DNA from: Bradyrhizobium sp. WBAH42
GTDB taxonomy: Bacteria > Pseudomonadota > Alphaproteobacteria > Rhizobiales > Xanthobacteraceae
DNA: 64,000 nt
NCBI RefSeq assembly: GCF_024585265.1
Contig: NZ_CP036533.1
Span: 6,023,001 to 6,087,000 of the forward strand
Direction: 5' to 3'
In this document: positions 42,375-50,234 of the stretch, piece after piece
How the letters are laid out: the number at the start of each line of letters is the position of its first letter
How positions within the stretch are numbered: position 1 is the first letter of the stretch
The notes under the pieces: model-generated
Database searches by the model: none
What the model saw: only the letters and a program-made list of their open reading frames with translations
Told to the model about the DNA's origin: nothing
Translations under genes and position numbers: made by a program

Positions 42375-43394
42375 CTAGCTCGAGAACGTCCCGCTGCGAT
42401 CGCTGAAGAGATCGAGCGGCTGCGGCGGCCGCACGTCCGGCGTCACTGAGGCGACCGAGGTCAGCGAGGCATTGTTGCCCCAGAGTTTCTGCACCGTGGT
42501 CGAGACCGGCTGCGTGGCATCGCCGGGCTGATAGATCGAACGAAACACCGGCGTACTCGCCGCATTGTCCGCGACCTGTGTCGACGACGTCGCGCTGACG
42601 GGCGTCACTGTGCGGGTATTCGGGAAGGTCTGGAGATAGGCGGCGTTGTCCATGACAGGTGCAGTGGGCACGACTGCATTGGCACTCGCGACCTGCGTGG
42701 TCGACGGCGTGCCGCCATACATCGCCATCGCACTGCGCGTGACTTTCGAATTCGCGGCGCCGGCATAGCGGGCGTCCAGGACCGAATAGACTTCGGAAAC
42801 GCTGCGGGCGCGGCCGTCCTTGGCGTAGAAGATCGGGCGGTTGGCGGCCGCCGCGTTGGGAAACAGCCGCGCCCCGACCGCTTGCGGATTGTCCTCGGCG
42901 TTGGCGATCAGCTTTGCGGCGCCGCCGACGCCCATGAAATGCGCCATGTAGAGCTCGCTGTCGCTCGGCCTGCGGCCGAGCAGACCGGTGAGCTTGAAGC
43001 TGTTCGACTGCGTCAGCGCCGCCGCCATGGCGGAAGCGGCTTCGGGGTCGTCGCGCAGCTTCATGATCGACCGCTTCTTGACGGGATCATCGACGCTGTA
43101 GGTGCCCGACGACGTCCTGGTGATGGCGTCGGCATAGCTGCCATAGCCGAGCTGGGCGCCCGCCTCCTTCACCGTGCCGAGCCAGGTCTGGTCGATGAAC
43201 TGGTAGAGCCCGTGCGCGGACGAGGTGGTGGCACCGGCCGTCGGATCGAAATCCGATTCCATCTTGGCCGTGGTCAGCATGTATTGGAAGCTGACGCCAC
43301 TGATGTTCGAGGCCTGCTTGATCGCACCGGCGACACGCGCCCGCGACGGATCAAGGCCGGTCGTCTGCGGGGCACTGAAATTGTCGATCGACAT
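42375..43394 (-). CDS. Lytic-transglycosylase-like protein
   Basis: A 339-residue protein whose N-terminal 170 residues match the Slt/transglycosylase fold: AGAIKQASNISGVSFQYMLTTAKMESDF with catalytic E46, then AHGLYQFIDQTW and LYMAHFMGVGGA. It would cleave peptidoglycan, for instance to open space for flagella or secretion machines. No classical signal peptide is visible, which is unusual; export might use the flagellar route. The C-terminal half is Ser/Thr/Pro-rich and disordered. A TTAA-N7-TTAA site lies about 80 bases upstream. Confidence 0.85.
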   Translation of the reverse strand: MSIDNFSAPQTTGLDPSRARVAGAIKQASNISGVSFQYMLTTAKMESDFDPTAGATTSSAHGLYQFIDQTWLGTVKEAGAQLGYGSYADAITRTSSGTYSVDDPVKKRSIMKLRDDPEAASAMAAALTQSNSFKLTGLLGRRPSDSELYMAHFMGVGGAAKLIANAEDNPQAVGARLFPNAAAANRPIFYAKDGRARSVSEVYSVLDARYAGAANSKVTRSAMAMYGGTPSTTQVASANAVVPTAPVMDNAAYLQTFPNTRTVTPVSATSSTQVADNAASTPVFRSIYQPGDATQPVSTTVQKLWGNNASLTSVASVTPDVRPPQPLDLFSDRSGTFSS

Positions 43395-43472
43395 GATGAA
43401 GTGCCCGCCCCGCGCGGCGTTGAGCGACGCCGGCAATTCGGCGCCCGTCGTATCACCGTGGGACAGGTATGG

Positions 43473-43487
43473 TTAATGGGGGGTTAA
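43473..43487 (-). promoter_or_regulatory. TTAA-N7-TTAA (CtrA-type) box
   Basis: TTAA at 43473-43476, exactly seven bases, then TTAA at 43484-43487. On the minus strand it reads TTAACCCCCCATTAACCAT, matching both the full TTAA-N7-TTAA and the TTAACCAT forms of the alphaproteobacterial CtrA site. It lies 79 bases upstream of the lytic transglycosylase start. Confidence 0.65.
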
Positions 43488-43510
43488 GGCGCCTCTCGTC
43501 GGCTGAATGG

Positions 43511-43547
43511 ATTCCGGGCTCGCACCTTCGGTGCGTCCCGGAATGAC
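43511..43547. repeat. Short ATTCCGGG...CCCGGAAT hairpin element
   Basis: ATTCCGGG and CCCGGAAT enclose a second hairpin GCACC-TTC-GGTGC, followed by GAC. The outer ends resemble the larger element at 45403-45515. It lies between the stop of hisI and the transglycosylase promoter. Confidence 0.7.
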
Positions 43548-43553
43548 AGCGAG

Positions 43554-43976
43554 CTATTTCTTATAGACCGCGTCTGGATCGAACAGCCGCTCGGCGTCGG
43601 TGAAGACCAGCTTCGCTCCTCCGCCCTCGGCCTCGACCTTGCGGTAGAAGCACGACCGCCGGCCGGTGTGGCAGGCCGCGCCGATCTGCTCGACGCGGAT
43701 CCAGACCGCGTCCTGATCGCAATCGGTGCGCATCTCGACCACGCGCTGGGTCTGACCCGACGTCTCACCTTTTCGCCACAAGGCATTGCGCGAGCGGCTG
43801 AAGTACCAGGCGTCGCCGGTCGCAATCGTCTTGCGCAGCGCCTCCTCGTTCATGTGCGCGACCATGAGCACGTCGCCGGTAGCGACGTCGGTGGCGACGA
43901 CCGTCACCAGGCCAGCGGCATCGAACCTGGGCAGGAAGGCGAGGCCTTCCTCGATCTCGTGGGAGTGAGCGGACAC
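43554..43976 (-). CDS. hisI: Phosphoribosyl-AMP cyclohydrolase
   Basis: A 140-residue enzyme of histidine biosynthesis that opens the adenine ring of phosphoribosyl-AMP. Signatures are [30 protein letters not shown], and the metal-binding cluster [24 protein letters not shown]. The GTG at 43976 has GAGAG upstream and fits the family N-terminus. It is 26 bases downstream of folE on the same strand, so the two are probably co-transcribed, though the pathways differ. Confidence 0.95.
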   Translation of the reverse strand: MSAHSHEIEEGLAFLPRFDAAGLVTVVATDVATGDVLMVAHMNEEALRKTIATGDAWYFSRSRNALWRKGETSGQTQRVVEMRTDCDQDAVWIRVEQIGAACHTGRRSCFYRKVEAEGGGAKLVFTDAERLFDPDAVYKK

Positions 43977-44002
43977 AGCAACTCTCGCCGGTTTTCGCGA
44001 GG

Positions 44003-44683
44003 TCAGCGCGTCGTGCCTCGCACCAGGGACAGGAAACGGGCCTGCTCCGCCGGATTGTCGCGGAACATGCCGGTGAAGCGGCTGGTGAAGGTAGAGGCGC
44101 CATGCTTGGCGACGCCGCGTACCGACATGCAGGTATGCTCGGCCTCGATCAGCACCGCAACGCCGCGCGGCTTGAGCACCTCGTCGATCGCGGCGGCGAT
44201 CTGTGCCGTCAGGTGCTCCTGGGTCTGGAGCCGGCGGGCGAAGATGTCGGTCAGGCGGGCGAGCTTGGACAGGCCGACGACGCGCTCCACCGGCGTATAG
44301 GCGATGTGCGCCTTGCCGTAGAACGGCATCATGTGATGCTCGCATTGCGAGGTGAACTCGATGTCGCGCACCAGGACGAAATCGTCATAGCCTGCGGTCT
44401 CGCCGAAGGTGCGGTCGAGCACCTCGGCCGGGCACTGGTGGTAGCCCTGATACAGCTCGTCGAAAGCCTCGACGACGCGACGCGGCGTGTCGAGCAGGCC
44501 CTCGCGCTCGGTGTTCTCGCCGATATAGGCGAGCAGCGTCTTCACCGCCGCTTCCGCCTCGGCGCGCGCAGGGCGCGGCTGGTCGGCGCGGACGGCGGCC
44601 GCGAGGAATTCGGCAGGATCAAGCTCGGCCGGGCGGCTCTCGGGCTGCTTGTTGGGGCGGATCGGCTTGATTGTGGCGTCCAT
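44003..44683 (-). CDS. folE: GTP cyclohydrolase I
   Basis: A 226-residue enzyme making dihydroneopterin triphosphate from GTP for folate. Visible motifs are [26 protein letters not shown] (zinc and catalytic residues), [16 protein letters not shown] and [16 protein letters not shown] lies 5 bases before the ATG at 44683; a longer frame to the right lacks similarity. It is the upstream partner of hisI. Confidence 0.95.
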   Translation of the reverse strand: MDATIKPIRPNKQPESRPAELDPAEFLAAAVRADQPRPARAEAEAAVKTLLAYIGENTEREGLLDTPRRVVEAFDELYQGYHQCPAEVLDRTFGETAGYDDFVLVRDIEFTSQCEHHMMPFYGKAHIAYTPVERVVGLSKLARLTDIFARRLQTQEHLTAQIAAAIDEVLKPRGVAVLIEAEHTCMSVRGVAKHGASTFTSRFTGMFRDNPAEQARFLSLVRGTTR

Positions 44684-44935
44684 GTCTACTCCGTTCGACG
44701 GCCTTGTGGCCGGAGTGTCACCGGCAGACGGGGCGGCAAGCCGCCAGACGCCTGAAGAGAACAGTTTTGGCGAAAAGGCCCTTTGGTCACAACGTCGATA
44801 GTGCAGATCTGGATCGCAGGCGACGCACCGCTGGACTGTTTTTCCACCAGTTCCGCCCCTATATAGGACCGTGGGCGGCGCCCGCCAAGGCCGATCAGGC
44901 CCGGACGCGGGTGTGGACGTGTTGGACTCCATCAC

Positions 44936-45391
44936 ATGCTGAACGACATTTATAACAAGCGGATCATCGAGCTGGCCGGGAATATTCCGCGCCTCGGACG
45001 GCTGTCGGCCCCCGATGCCAGCGCGACCGCCCACTCCAAGCTGTGCGGCTCGACGGTGAAGGTCGATCTCAAGATGGACGGGGACACCGTCACCGACTTC
45101 GCCCATGACGTGAAGGCCTGCGCCTTGGGCCAGGCCTCTTCATCCATCATGGCAAGTCACGTGGTCGGCTCGACTGCGAGCGAACTCCGTGAGTTACGCG
45201 AAACCGTTCGCAAGATGCTGAAGGAGAACGGCGCGCCTCCTCAAGGCAAATGGGAGGAGATCAAGTTCCTCGAGCCGGTCCGCGACTACAAGGCGCGCCA
45301 TGCCTCGACGCTTCTCACCTTCGATGCCGTGGTTGATGCCATCGGCCAGATCGAGGCCAGAACCAAGCAGCCGGCCGCAGCGCAGGGCTGA
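44936..45391 (+). CDS. IscU/NifU-N-like Fe-S cluster scaffold protein lacking the third cysteine
   Basis: A 151-residue protein of the IscU/SufU fold with the N-terminal [15 protein letters not shown] helix. Of the three scaffold cysteines two are present, C37 in KLCGS and C62 in KACALGQ, while the third is replaced (S124 in RHASTLL, next to a conserved-looking His). The Asp normally following the first Cys-Gly is Ser. Such two-Cys members are typical of alphaproteobacteria; whether they assemble clusters is uncertain. Divergent from folE, with no isc or suf genes nearby. Confidence 0.85.
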   Translation: MLNDIYNKRIIELAGNIPRLGRLSAPDASATAHSKLCGSTVKVDLKMDGDTVTDFAHDVKACALGQASSSIMASHVVGSTASELRELRETVRKMLKENGAPPQGKWEEIKFLEPVRDYKARHASTLLTFDAVVDAIGQIEARTKQPAAAQG

Positions 45392-45402
45392 AGCCCCTCT
45401 CC

Positions 45403-45515
45403 GTCATTCCGGGGCGATGCGCAGCATCGAACCCGGAATCCCGAGATTGCAGCGCGAAATCCTCAGGTGCATACTTGCGCACCATGGTTCGCGCTGAGGC
45501 GCGCCCCGGAATGAC
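45403..45515. repeat. 113-bp palindromic element with perfect 14-bp ends
   Basis: GTCATTCCGGGGCG (45403-45416) and CGCCCCGGAATGAC (45502-45515) are exact reverse complements; the interior holds a second dyad (GCGCGAAATC..GGTTCGCGC). It occupies the gap between convergent genes ending at 45391 and 45533. Confidence 0.85.
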
Positions 45516-45532
45516 TGCCAGGATTTAAGAGC

Positions 45533-46426
45533 TTACTTCTGCGTCGCCGCAGCCGGCGTGGCAACGCTACCGGTCGGCACCACGGCCTCCGCCGTCTTGG
45601 TCGACTTGGAAGCCTGCTCCGGTTCCGCGCCGAACCTGGCCTGCGTCTTCGCTGCGAGCTCCGCCATTGCCGGCGCCGAGATGTCCACGTGCGGGAGCAC
45701 GTCAGCCACGAGATCGGTCGTGACCAGATTGGTGAGCTTGAGTTCGCCGGCGTCAAGCTCGTGCAGGTCCTCCCAGGGCGGGACGCTGAGCGCAAGCGAC
45801 AGCAGGTCGCCGGCCCCGCCCATGTCGAAGGTGTACTTGGCGAGGCGGCCGATGTCGCGCTCTACGATCATCAGGTCCTGCGCGCTGTAGCTCGCCGCCT
45901 TGGCATCGTCGGCGCGGTCGCCCATCCAGATCTGGTGAACCCGGACATGGGCGGCTTCCGGCACGTAGCGCTTCTTGCCGGCCAGCAGCAGGAACACGCA
46001 CATGGATTCGCAATAGGCTTCCGGCGCGACCGCCGGGCGCGTCGATGGGCCCCCACGGAGGCTGACGCCGACCGTGGTCAAAAGCCCGAGGTTACGGAAG
46101 CGCCGGCCGAGCGTGATCGCGTCATTGACGGAACCGCCGCTGGAATCGAGCACCACCGTGGCGCCGCCGAGCTGCCGGCCGCGCGAAAACTCTTCGAATT
46201 CTTTGGGCGTATCGGCCGTGATGATGCCGACTGCGCTGACCCAGCCGCGGCAGTTCGGCTCACAGGCGACCCAGCTGAACTTCATCGGCAGCTTGCGCTC
46301 TTCGAGGGCAACGCCGGCGCGGGCCGACGATCCGAATGTTGCGACGGCGCCAGCCAGCGCGACTCCACATACGGCTGTTCCCACCAGCAACCAGCCGCGA
46401 AGATTAAGGGAGTTCAGAAGTCTCAA
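45533..46426 (-). CDS. Periplasmic ClpP-fold (COG3904-like) protein
   Basis: A 297-residue protein anchored or exported by a hydrophobic start (GWLLVGTAVCGVALAGAVATF). The TTG at 46426 has GGAAGGA 6 bases upstream and places this segment at the N-terminus; a longer frame to 46471 starts with TTG lacking a site. The central domain resembles the ClpP/crotonase fold of COG3904, with VVLDSSGGSVNDAITLG, the serine in CESMC (C-x-S-x-C) and a histidine in VHQIWMG. A protease role is possible but unproven. The C-terminal 60 residues are Ala/Thr/Glu-rich. Confidence 0.75.
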   Translation of the reverse strand: MRLLNSLNLRGWLLVGTAVCGVALAGAVATFGSSARAGVALEERKLPMKFSWVACEPNCRGWVSAVGIITADTPKEFEEFSRGRQLGGATVVLDSSGGSVNDAITLGRRFRNLGLLTTVGVSLRGGPSTRPAVAPEAYCESMCVFLLLAGKKRYVPEAAHVRVHQIWMGDRADDAKAASYSAQDLMIVERDIGRLAKYTFDMGGAGDLLSLALSVPPWEDLHELDAGELKLTNLVTTDLVADVLPHVDISAPAMAELAAKTQARFGAEPEQASKSTKTAEAVVPTGSVATPAAATQK

Positions 46427-46681
46427 TCTGGTTCCTTCCCCAAGCCCCAATGCCACAAGGTCCCCAAACAATCCCCGGTAGCGCTATCTGAGTCCATCAT
46501 ACAGGCGTATGTTTCTACACACGGCCGTCATAAAAATGGTATCCGGGCGAATACAGATCGTCCACAGATACTTGCTGCACTGCTCCCAAAAAGCATGCAA
46601 AATATGGCGTGGAAACAACAGCTTACAGTTCCCTGCGCCGGAACCGGGCAACACCTCGCTCAACATTGCAGCATAACGCAC

Positions 46682-47020
46682 ATGAAGCATTCAGCCTGCG
46701 AGCATTATTCCAGTTCCGGCGATCGTGCGCTCCGGCTGCCGCGCAGATTCGGCCGCGCGCTGATCTGGCTGTATCGCCATACGCTGTCGCCTCTGGTCGG
46801 GTACAATTGCCGGCACCTACCGACCTGCTCCGTCTATGGCGATGAGGCGATCGACCGGTTCGGGCTCTGGGCCGGCGGCTGGATGACGCTCGCGCGCCTG
46901 CTCCGCTGCAATCCCTTCGGCACATCCGGCATCGACAACGTGCCTCTCACCGCGCCGCGGGGCGCACGCTGGTATCTGCCCTGGCGCTACGGCCGCTGGC
47001 GCGGGGTCAATGCATCCTGA
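46682..47020 (+). CDS. yidD: Membrane protein insertion efficiency factor
   Basis: A 112-residue protein of the YidD family, with the diagnostic IWLYRHTLSPLVGYNCRHLPTCSVYGDEAI (proline, cysteine and tyrosine positions), GWMTLARLLRCNPFGTSGIDNVP. YidD assists YidC-mediated insertion at the inner membrane. N-terminal and C-terminal extensions are basic. Here it is not next to rnpA/yidC, as is common in this order. The ATG at 46682 is used. Confidence 0.93.
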   Translation: MKHSACEHYSSSGDRALRLPRRFGRALIWLYRHTLSPLVGYNCRHLPTCSVYGDEAIDRFGLWAGGWMTLARLLRCNPFGTSGIDNVPLTAPRGARWYLPWRYGRWRGVNAS

Positions 47021-47110
47021 CGTTGCCGCGCACTTGTGCGGCGCTGCCCCGACCGGAACCTTGAAGTTTCCACTTGCGTTGTTTTGGTGCTCCCACGGGA
47101 GGAAACAACA

Positions 47111-47317
47111 ATGCGCTGGAAAATCAGCCCGCACTTTCACGTCAAGCCTGGTCCGAATCTCGATCACAGGGGCCACGATCCGAGAACCATCGACCTGCTC
47201 GCCATCATCGCTTTGCTTGCGCTCGTCCTCGGCTCCGGCTGGTATCTGACGAGGAGCCTTGCGACACAACCGAGCACGACGACCTTCATCGTACCGAGCC
47301 AGAGCGTGCATTGGTGA
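47111..47317 (+). CDS. Small single-pass membrane protein, unknown
   Basis: A 68-residue protein with a basic, His-rich N-terminus (MRWKISPHFHVKPG), one hydrophobic helix (LLAIIALLALVLGSGWYLTRSL) and a short outer tail. GGGAGGAAA precedes the ATG. It follows yidD by 90 bases and its stop directly abuts the convergent stop at 47318. No family recognised. Confidence 0.65.
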   Translation: MRWKISPHFHVKPGPNLDHRGHDPRTIDLLAIIALLALVLGSGWYLTRSLATQPSTTTFIVPSQSVHW

Positions 47318-48532
47318 TCACCGGAACCAGAAAAAACGTCCCTGTGACGGCGGGACCGATTCCGGCGGCCGTAGCCGCTTCGGGCGTGGCGGCTTCGGCG
47401 CCGGCTCGGCCGCCGAAGTGGTCTCCATAGCCGGTGCGGCGTCGCTGCCCGGCACCTTCACCGACAGCAGCAAATTCGATTCATGCATGCGCCAGCGATA
47501 GCCGACGCCGAAATCGATCGGCTGGGCCCGCGTGAACAGCTCGGCGTAGCGCTGCTGGTGGCGGCCGGGGAATTCGTCAATCGGACCGAGATAGCGGCCG
47601 AACGGAAAGAACCGCCATTGCCGCGCATTGTAGTTCGCGAGCGGGATGCCGGAATCGTCCTGGACGATGGTGGCGCTGTTGGCGAGCAACCAGTCCCGAA
47701 CGACGGTGAAATTGCTGGAATGCAACAGGTAGGACGCACTCTTGAGCAGGCTGTTGCCGGGTCCGAGCGTCTCGCAGAACTTCAGGAAGCCTGCGGCACG
47801 TGCGCCGGAATTGGAGAGGTCGGTCGAGAAATAATACAGCGTGCGCGTTTCCCCGTCGCTGCCGGCGAAGGTGATGCGGACGCCGCGCGTGGCGTTTCGT
47901 CCGGGATTGTCGTCGCCGACATGTACTCCGCCCTTGTCGTCGAGCGCGACCATCTCGACATTGCGGATGGTCTTGCCGGAGCGGGCGAGGAAGACGTAGA
48001 GGATCGGCAAGGTGCCGTTGACCTGGTTGGCGTGCAGGTCGACCTTCATCTGCTTGGTGATGAAGAAGGAGAAGCTCAGGATCGAGCCGAGCGAGCGTTC
48101 GACGTTGTAGAGCGCAGCGCTGACCGAGCCGCGCGGCAGCCGCGTCAAATCGGGCACCGCGCCGACCGGCTCCAGCGCGCCGAGCACGTAGGTGCTGGCC
48201 TTGGAATAGAAGGCATTGGCGTAGAGGAAATCGGGGCCGCTGAACATGTAGAACATGGTCGGCCGCGGCGCGGCGAGATTGAGGTCGGTCCAGCTGCGGA
48301 TCTTGGAGAGCTGTCGCTGCTCGAGCTGAGCGAAGGCGCCGTCAAAGAATTTCGCGTGACGCTGCCAGGCCGGGTCCCTGGTGAGCGGCACCAGCGGCGA
48401 GTCCGCCGAAGGCTGCATGCCCGCAAGGAAGCGCGCCGTGTCGTCGAAGGTGACGTCAGCGGCACGCGCGAACGAGACGGCCGCAACCAGGAGGGCGAAG
48501 GCAACGGCCGCGATTCTCAGGGGGCGGAGCAT
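47318..48532 (-). CDS. Exported hypothetical protein of about 400 residues
   Basis: A 404-residue protein with a signal peptide (LRIAAVAFALLVAAVSFARAA) and a globular mature part without motifs I recognise; segments include PTMFYMFSGPDFLYANAFY and SASYLLHSSNFTVVRDWLL. Its last 40 residues are proline and lysine rich. Its ATG at 48532 begins 2 bases after the APC permease stop, indicating co-translation. The pairing of a secreted protein with a transporter suggests a shared task, unknown. Confidence 0.7.
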   Translation of the reverse strand: MLRPLRIAAVAFALLVAAVSFARAADVTFDDTARFLAGMQPSADSPLVPLTRDPAWQRHAKFFDGAFAQLEQRQLSKIRSWTDLNLAAPRPTMFYMFSGPDFLYANAFYSKASTYVLGALEPVGAVPDLTRLPRGSVSAALYNVERSLGSILSFSFFITKQMKVDLHANQVNGTLPILYVFLARSGKTIRNVEMVALDDKGGVHVGDDNPGRNATRGVRITFAGSDGETRTLYYFSTDLSNSGARAAGFLKFCETLGPGNSLLKSASYLLHSSNFTVVRDWLLANSATIVQDDSGIPLANYNARQWRFFPFGRYLGPIDEFPGRHQQRYAELFTRAQPIDFGVGYRWRMHESNLLLSVKVPGSDAAPAMETTSAAEPAPKPPRPKRLRPPESVPPSQGRFFWFR

Positions 48533-48534
48533 GT

Positions 48535-49902
48535 CTATTTGCGATGCGGTGAGGCGGCAGCAGCAGCGGGCCGCCCGCGGAAAACAGCGTAAATCAAAAG
48601 GCCGGAGAGCATGACCAGCATTCCCGACAGCGACTGAACCGGCCGCTCCGTCAAAAGGTAGTACATCATGAACGCGGTCACGAGCAGGAAAACGAGCGGC
48701 GTGAACGGGTATCCCCAGGCGCGATAGGGCCGCGGCAGATCGGGATCGGTGATACGCAGCTTGATGACGCCGGCGACCGTGAAGAACGAGCAGAACAACA
48801 GCGCGAACTGGATGAAGTCGAGCACCGCCTCGAAGCTGCGCGTGAACAGCAGGAGATTGGCGACGGCCAGTTGGAACAGGATGGCATACGCCGGCGCGCC
48901 GCTTACCGACCGCTTCGAGAAGACGCGCAAGGCAGGAATGTCCTCTCCCATCGTCATCATCACGCGCGGGCCGATCCACATCATCGCGCTGATCGACGAG
49001 ATCAGACCGAAGCAAATCATCGCGCCGACGATCCGACCGCCGAGACTGCCGAAGATGGCGGTGCCGGCGACACTGGCGACGTCGAGCTGGCCGGCGAGCG
49101 CGCTGACCGGCGTGGAATGCAGAAAGACCGCGTTCAGCGCGACGTACAGCACGAGCACGATCAGCGTGCCCGCGAGCAGCGCGCGCGGCAGGCTGCGCTG
49201 CGGCGTCTTCATCTCGCCGATGATGTAGGTCGCGGCGTTCCAGCCCGAGAACGAATACATCACGAAGACGAGTCCGATCGCGAACGGCGCGCTGACGATG
49301 TGGGCGATATCGCCCGGTTGCGGCGTGAAGGTGATCGGCTGCGGCACGGCGATGACGAAGCCGGCGACCAGGAAGGCGACGATCAGCACGACCTTGAGGA
49401 CCGTCGAGATCAGCTGGAATGTGGATGAGTGCCTGACGCCGGTCAGTTGCACGAGGGAAACCAGCCACACGACGCCGATGGCGAGCGGAATCGCCGGCAG
49501 ATCGGGTACGACCGACTTGGCATATTCGCCGAACGCCATCGCGGCGAGCGCAACCGGCGCCGCGAAGCCGACCGTGGCCGACACCCAGCCGGCGAGGAAG
49601 CCGAAGGCCGGATGAAAGGCGCGGCCGAGGAAATTGTACTCGCCGCTCGAGCGCGGAAACATCGCACCCAGCTCGCTGTACGCGAACACCCCGCACAGCG
49701 CGACGATGCCGCCGACCGTCCAGAGCAGGAGGATGGAGAAGCCGGACGGGATGTCCTTGACCTGAAAGCCGAGGCTGGTGAAGACGCCGACCCCGATCAT
49801 GTCGGCCACGACGATGGCGGTTGCGACCGGAACGGAGACCCCGGCCCGGCTCCCGGTCAGCCGGTCCGTCCAGGGCGGGGTACCCGCATCTGATGCCGTC
49901 AT
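48535..49902 (-). CDS. APC-family amino-acid permease
   Basis: A 455-residue membrane protein with twelve predicted helices. Helix 1 carries the substrate-binding signature IGVGVFTSLGF, and FSGWNAATYIIGEMKTPQRSLPRALL matches the helix 6-7 region of LAT-type transporters. Substrate cannot be assigned. It is upstream of the exported hypothetical protein in a two-gene unit. Confidence 0.9.
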   Translation of the reverse strand: MTASDAGTPPWTDRLTGSRAGVSVPVATAIVVADMIGVGVFTSLGFQVKDIPSGFSILLLWTVGGIVALCGVFAYSELGAMFPRSSGEYNFLGRAFHPAFGFLAGWVSATVGFAAPVALAAMAFGEYAKSVVPDLPAIPLAIGVVWLVSLVQLTGVRHSSTFQLISTVLKVVLIVAFLVAGFVIAVPQPITFTPQPGDIAHIVSAPFAIGLVFVMYSFSGWNAATYIIGEMKTPQRSLPRALLAGTLIVLVLYVALNAVFLHSTPVSALAGQLDVASVAGTAIFGSLGGRIVGAMICFGLISSISAMMWIGPRVMMTMGEDIPALRVFSKRSVSGAPAYAILFQLAVANLLLFTRSFEAVLDFIQFALLFCSFFTVAGVIKLRITDPDLPRPYRAWGYPFTPLVFLLVTAFMMYYLLTERPVQSLSGMLVMLSGLLIYAVFRGRPAAAAASPHRK

Positions 49903-50234
49903 CGGGGTCCTTAACCTCAGGCGCGTCGCCTCGTGGGCCCATCGTGCACTTTGGCCCAGTCAATTCAAGCAGGGTTAACAAGGGTTAAATGAGGCAAGGG
50001 AAGCAGGTACCGAAACACCGTAAACGCGCGTTTTTGATCTAGGGCACTGGATTTAACCGGGATTAGCCCGTTCCCCTTCCCCACAATCAGGACACGATTG
50101 CATGGTCCTTTTGAGCGTTCCGGATGTGGGGAGTTTCTCCGGACGCTTAACGTCGCCTAAACGCCAGTCGGCTCAATTGTCTCAAGATTGCCGATGGGCG
50201 TGTGACTTGGGTCGTGACTTGGGGTCATGGGTGG
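49903..50234. other. Divergent intergenic region, no gene supported
   Basis: 332 bases separate the permease start from the alpha/beta-hydrolase-like start. AGGGTTAA occurs twice 10 bases apart (49971-49988), followed by TTAA again at 50052. I see no hairpin, RNA or small frame that is convincing. The region probably holds both promoters. Confidence 0.35.

Noticed and set aside
49971..49988. AGGGTTAAC-AAGGGTTAA as a CtrA box before the permease
   Set aside because: The TTAA pair is separated by six bases, not seven, and there is no other support.
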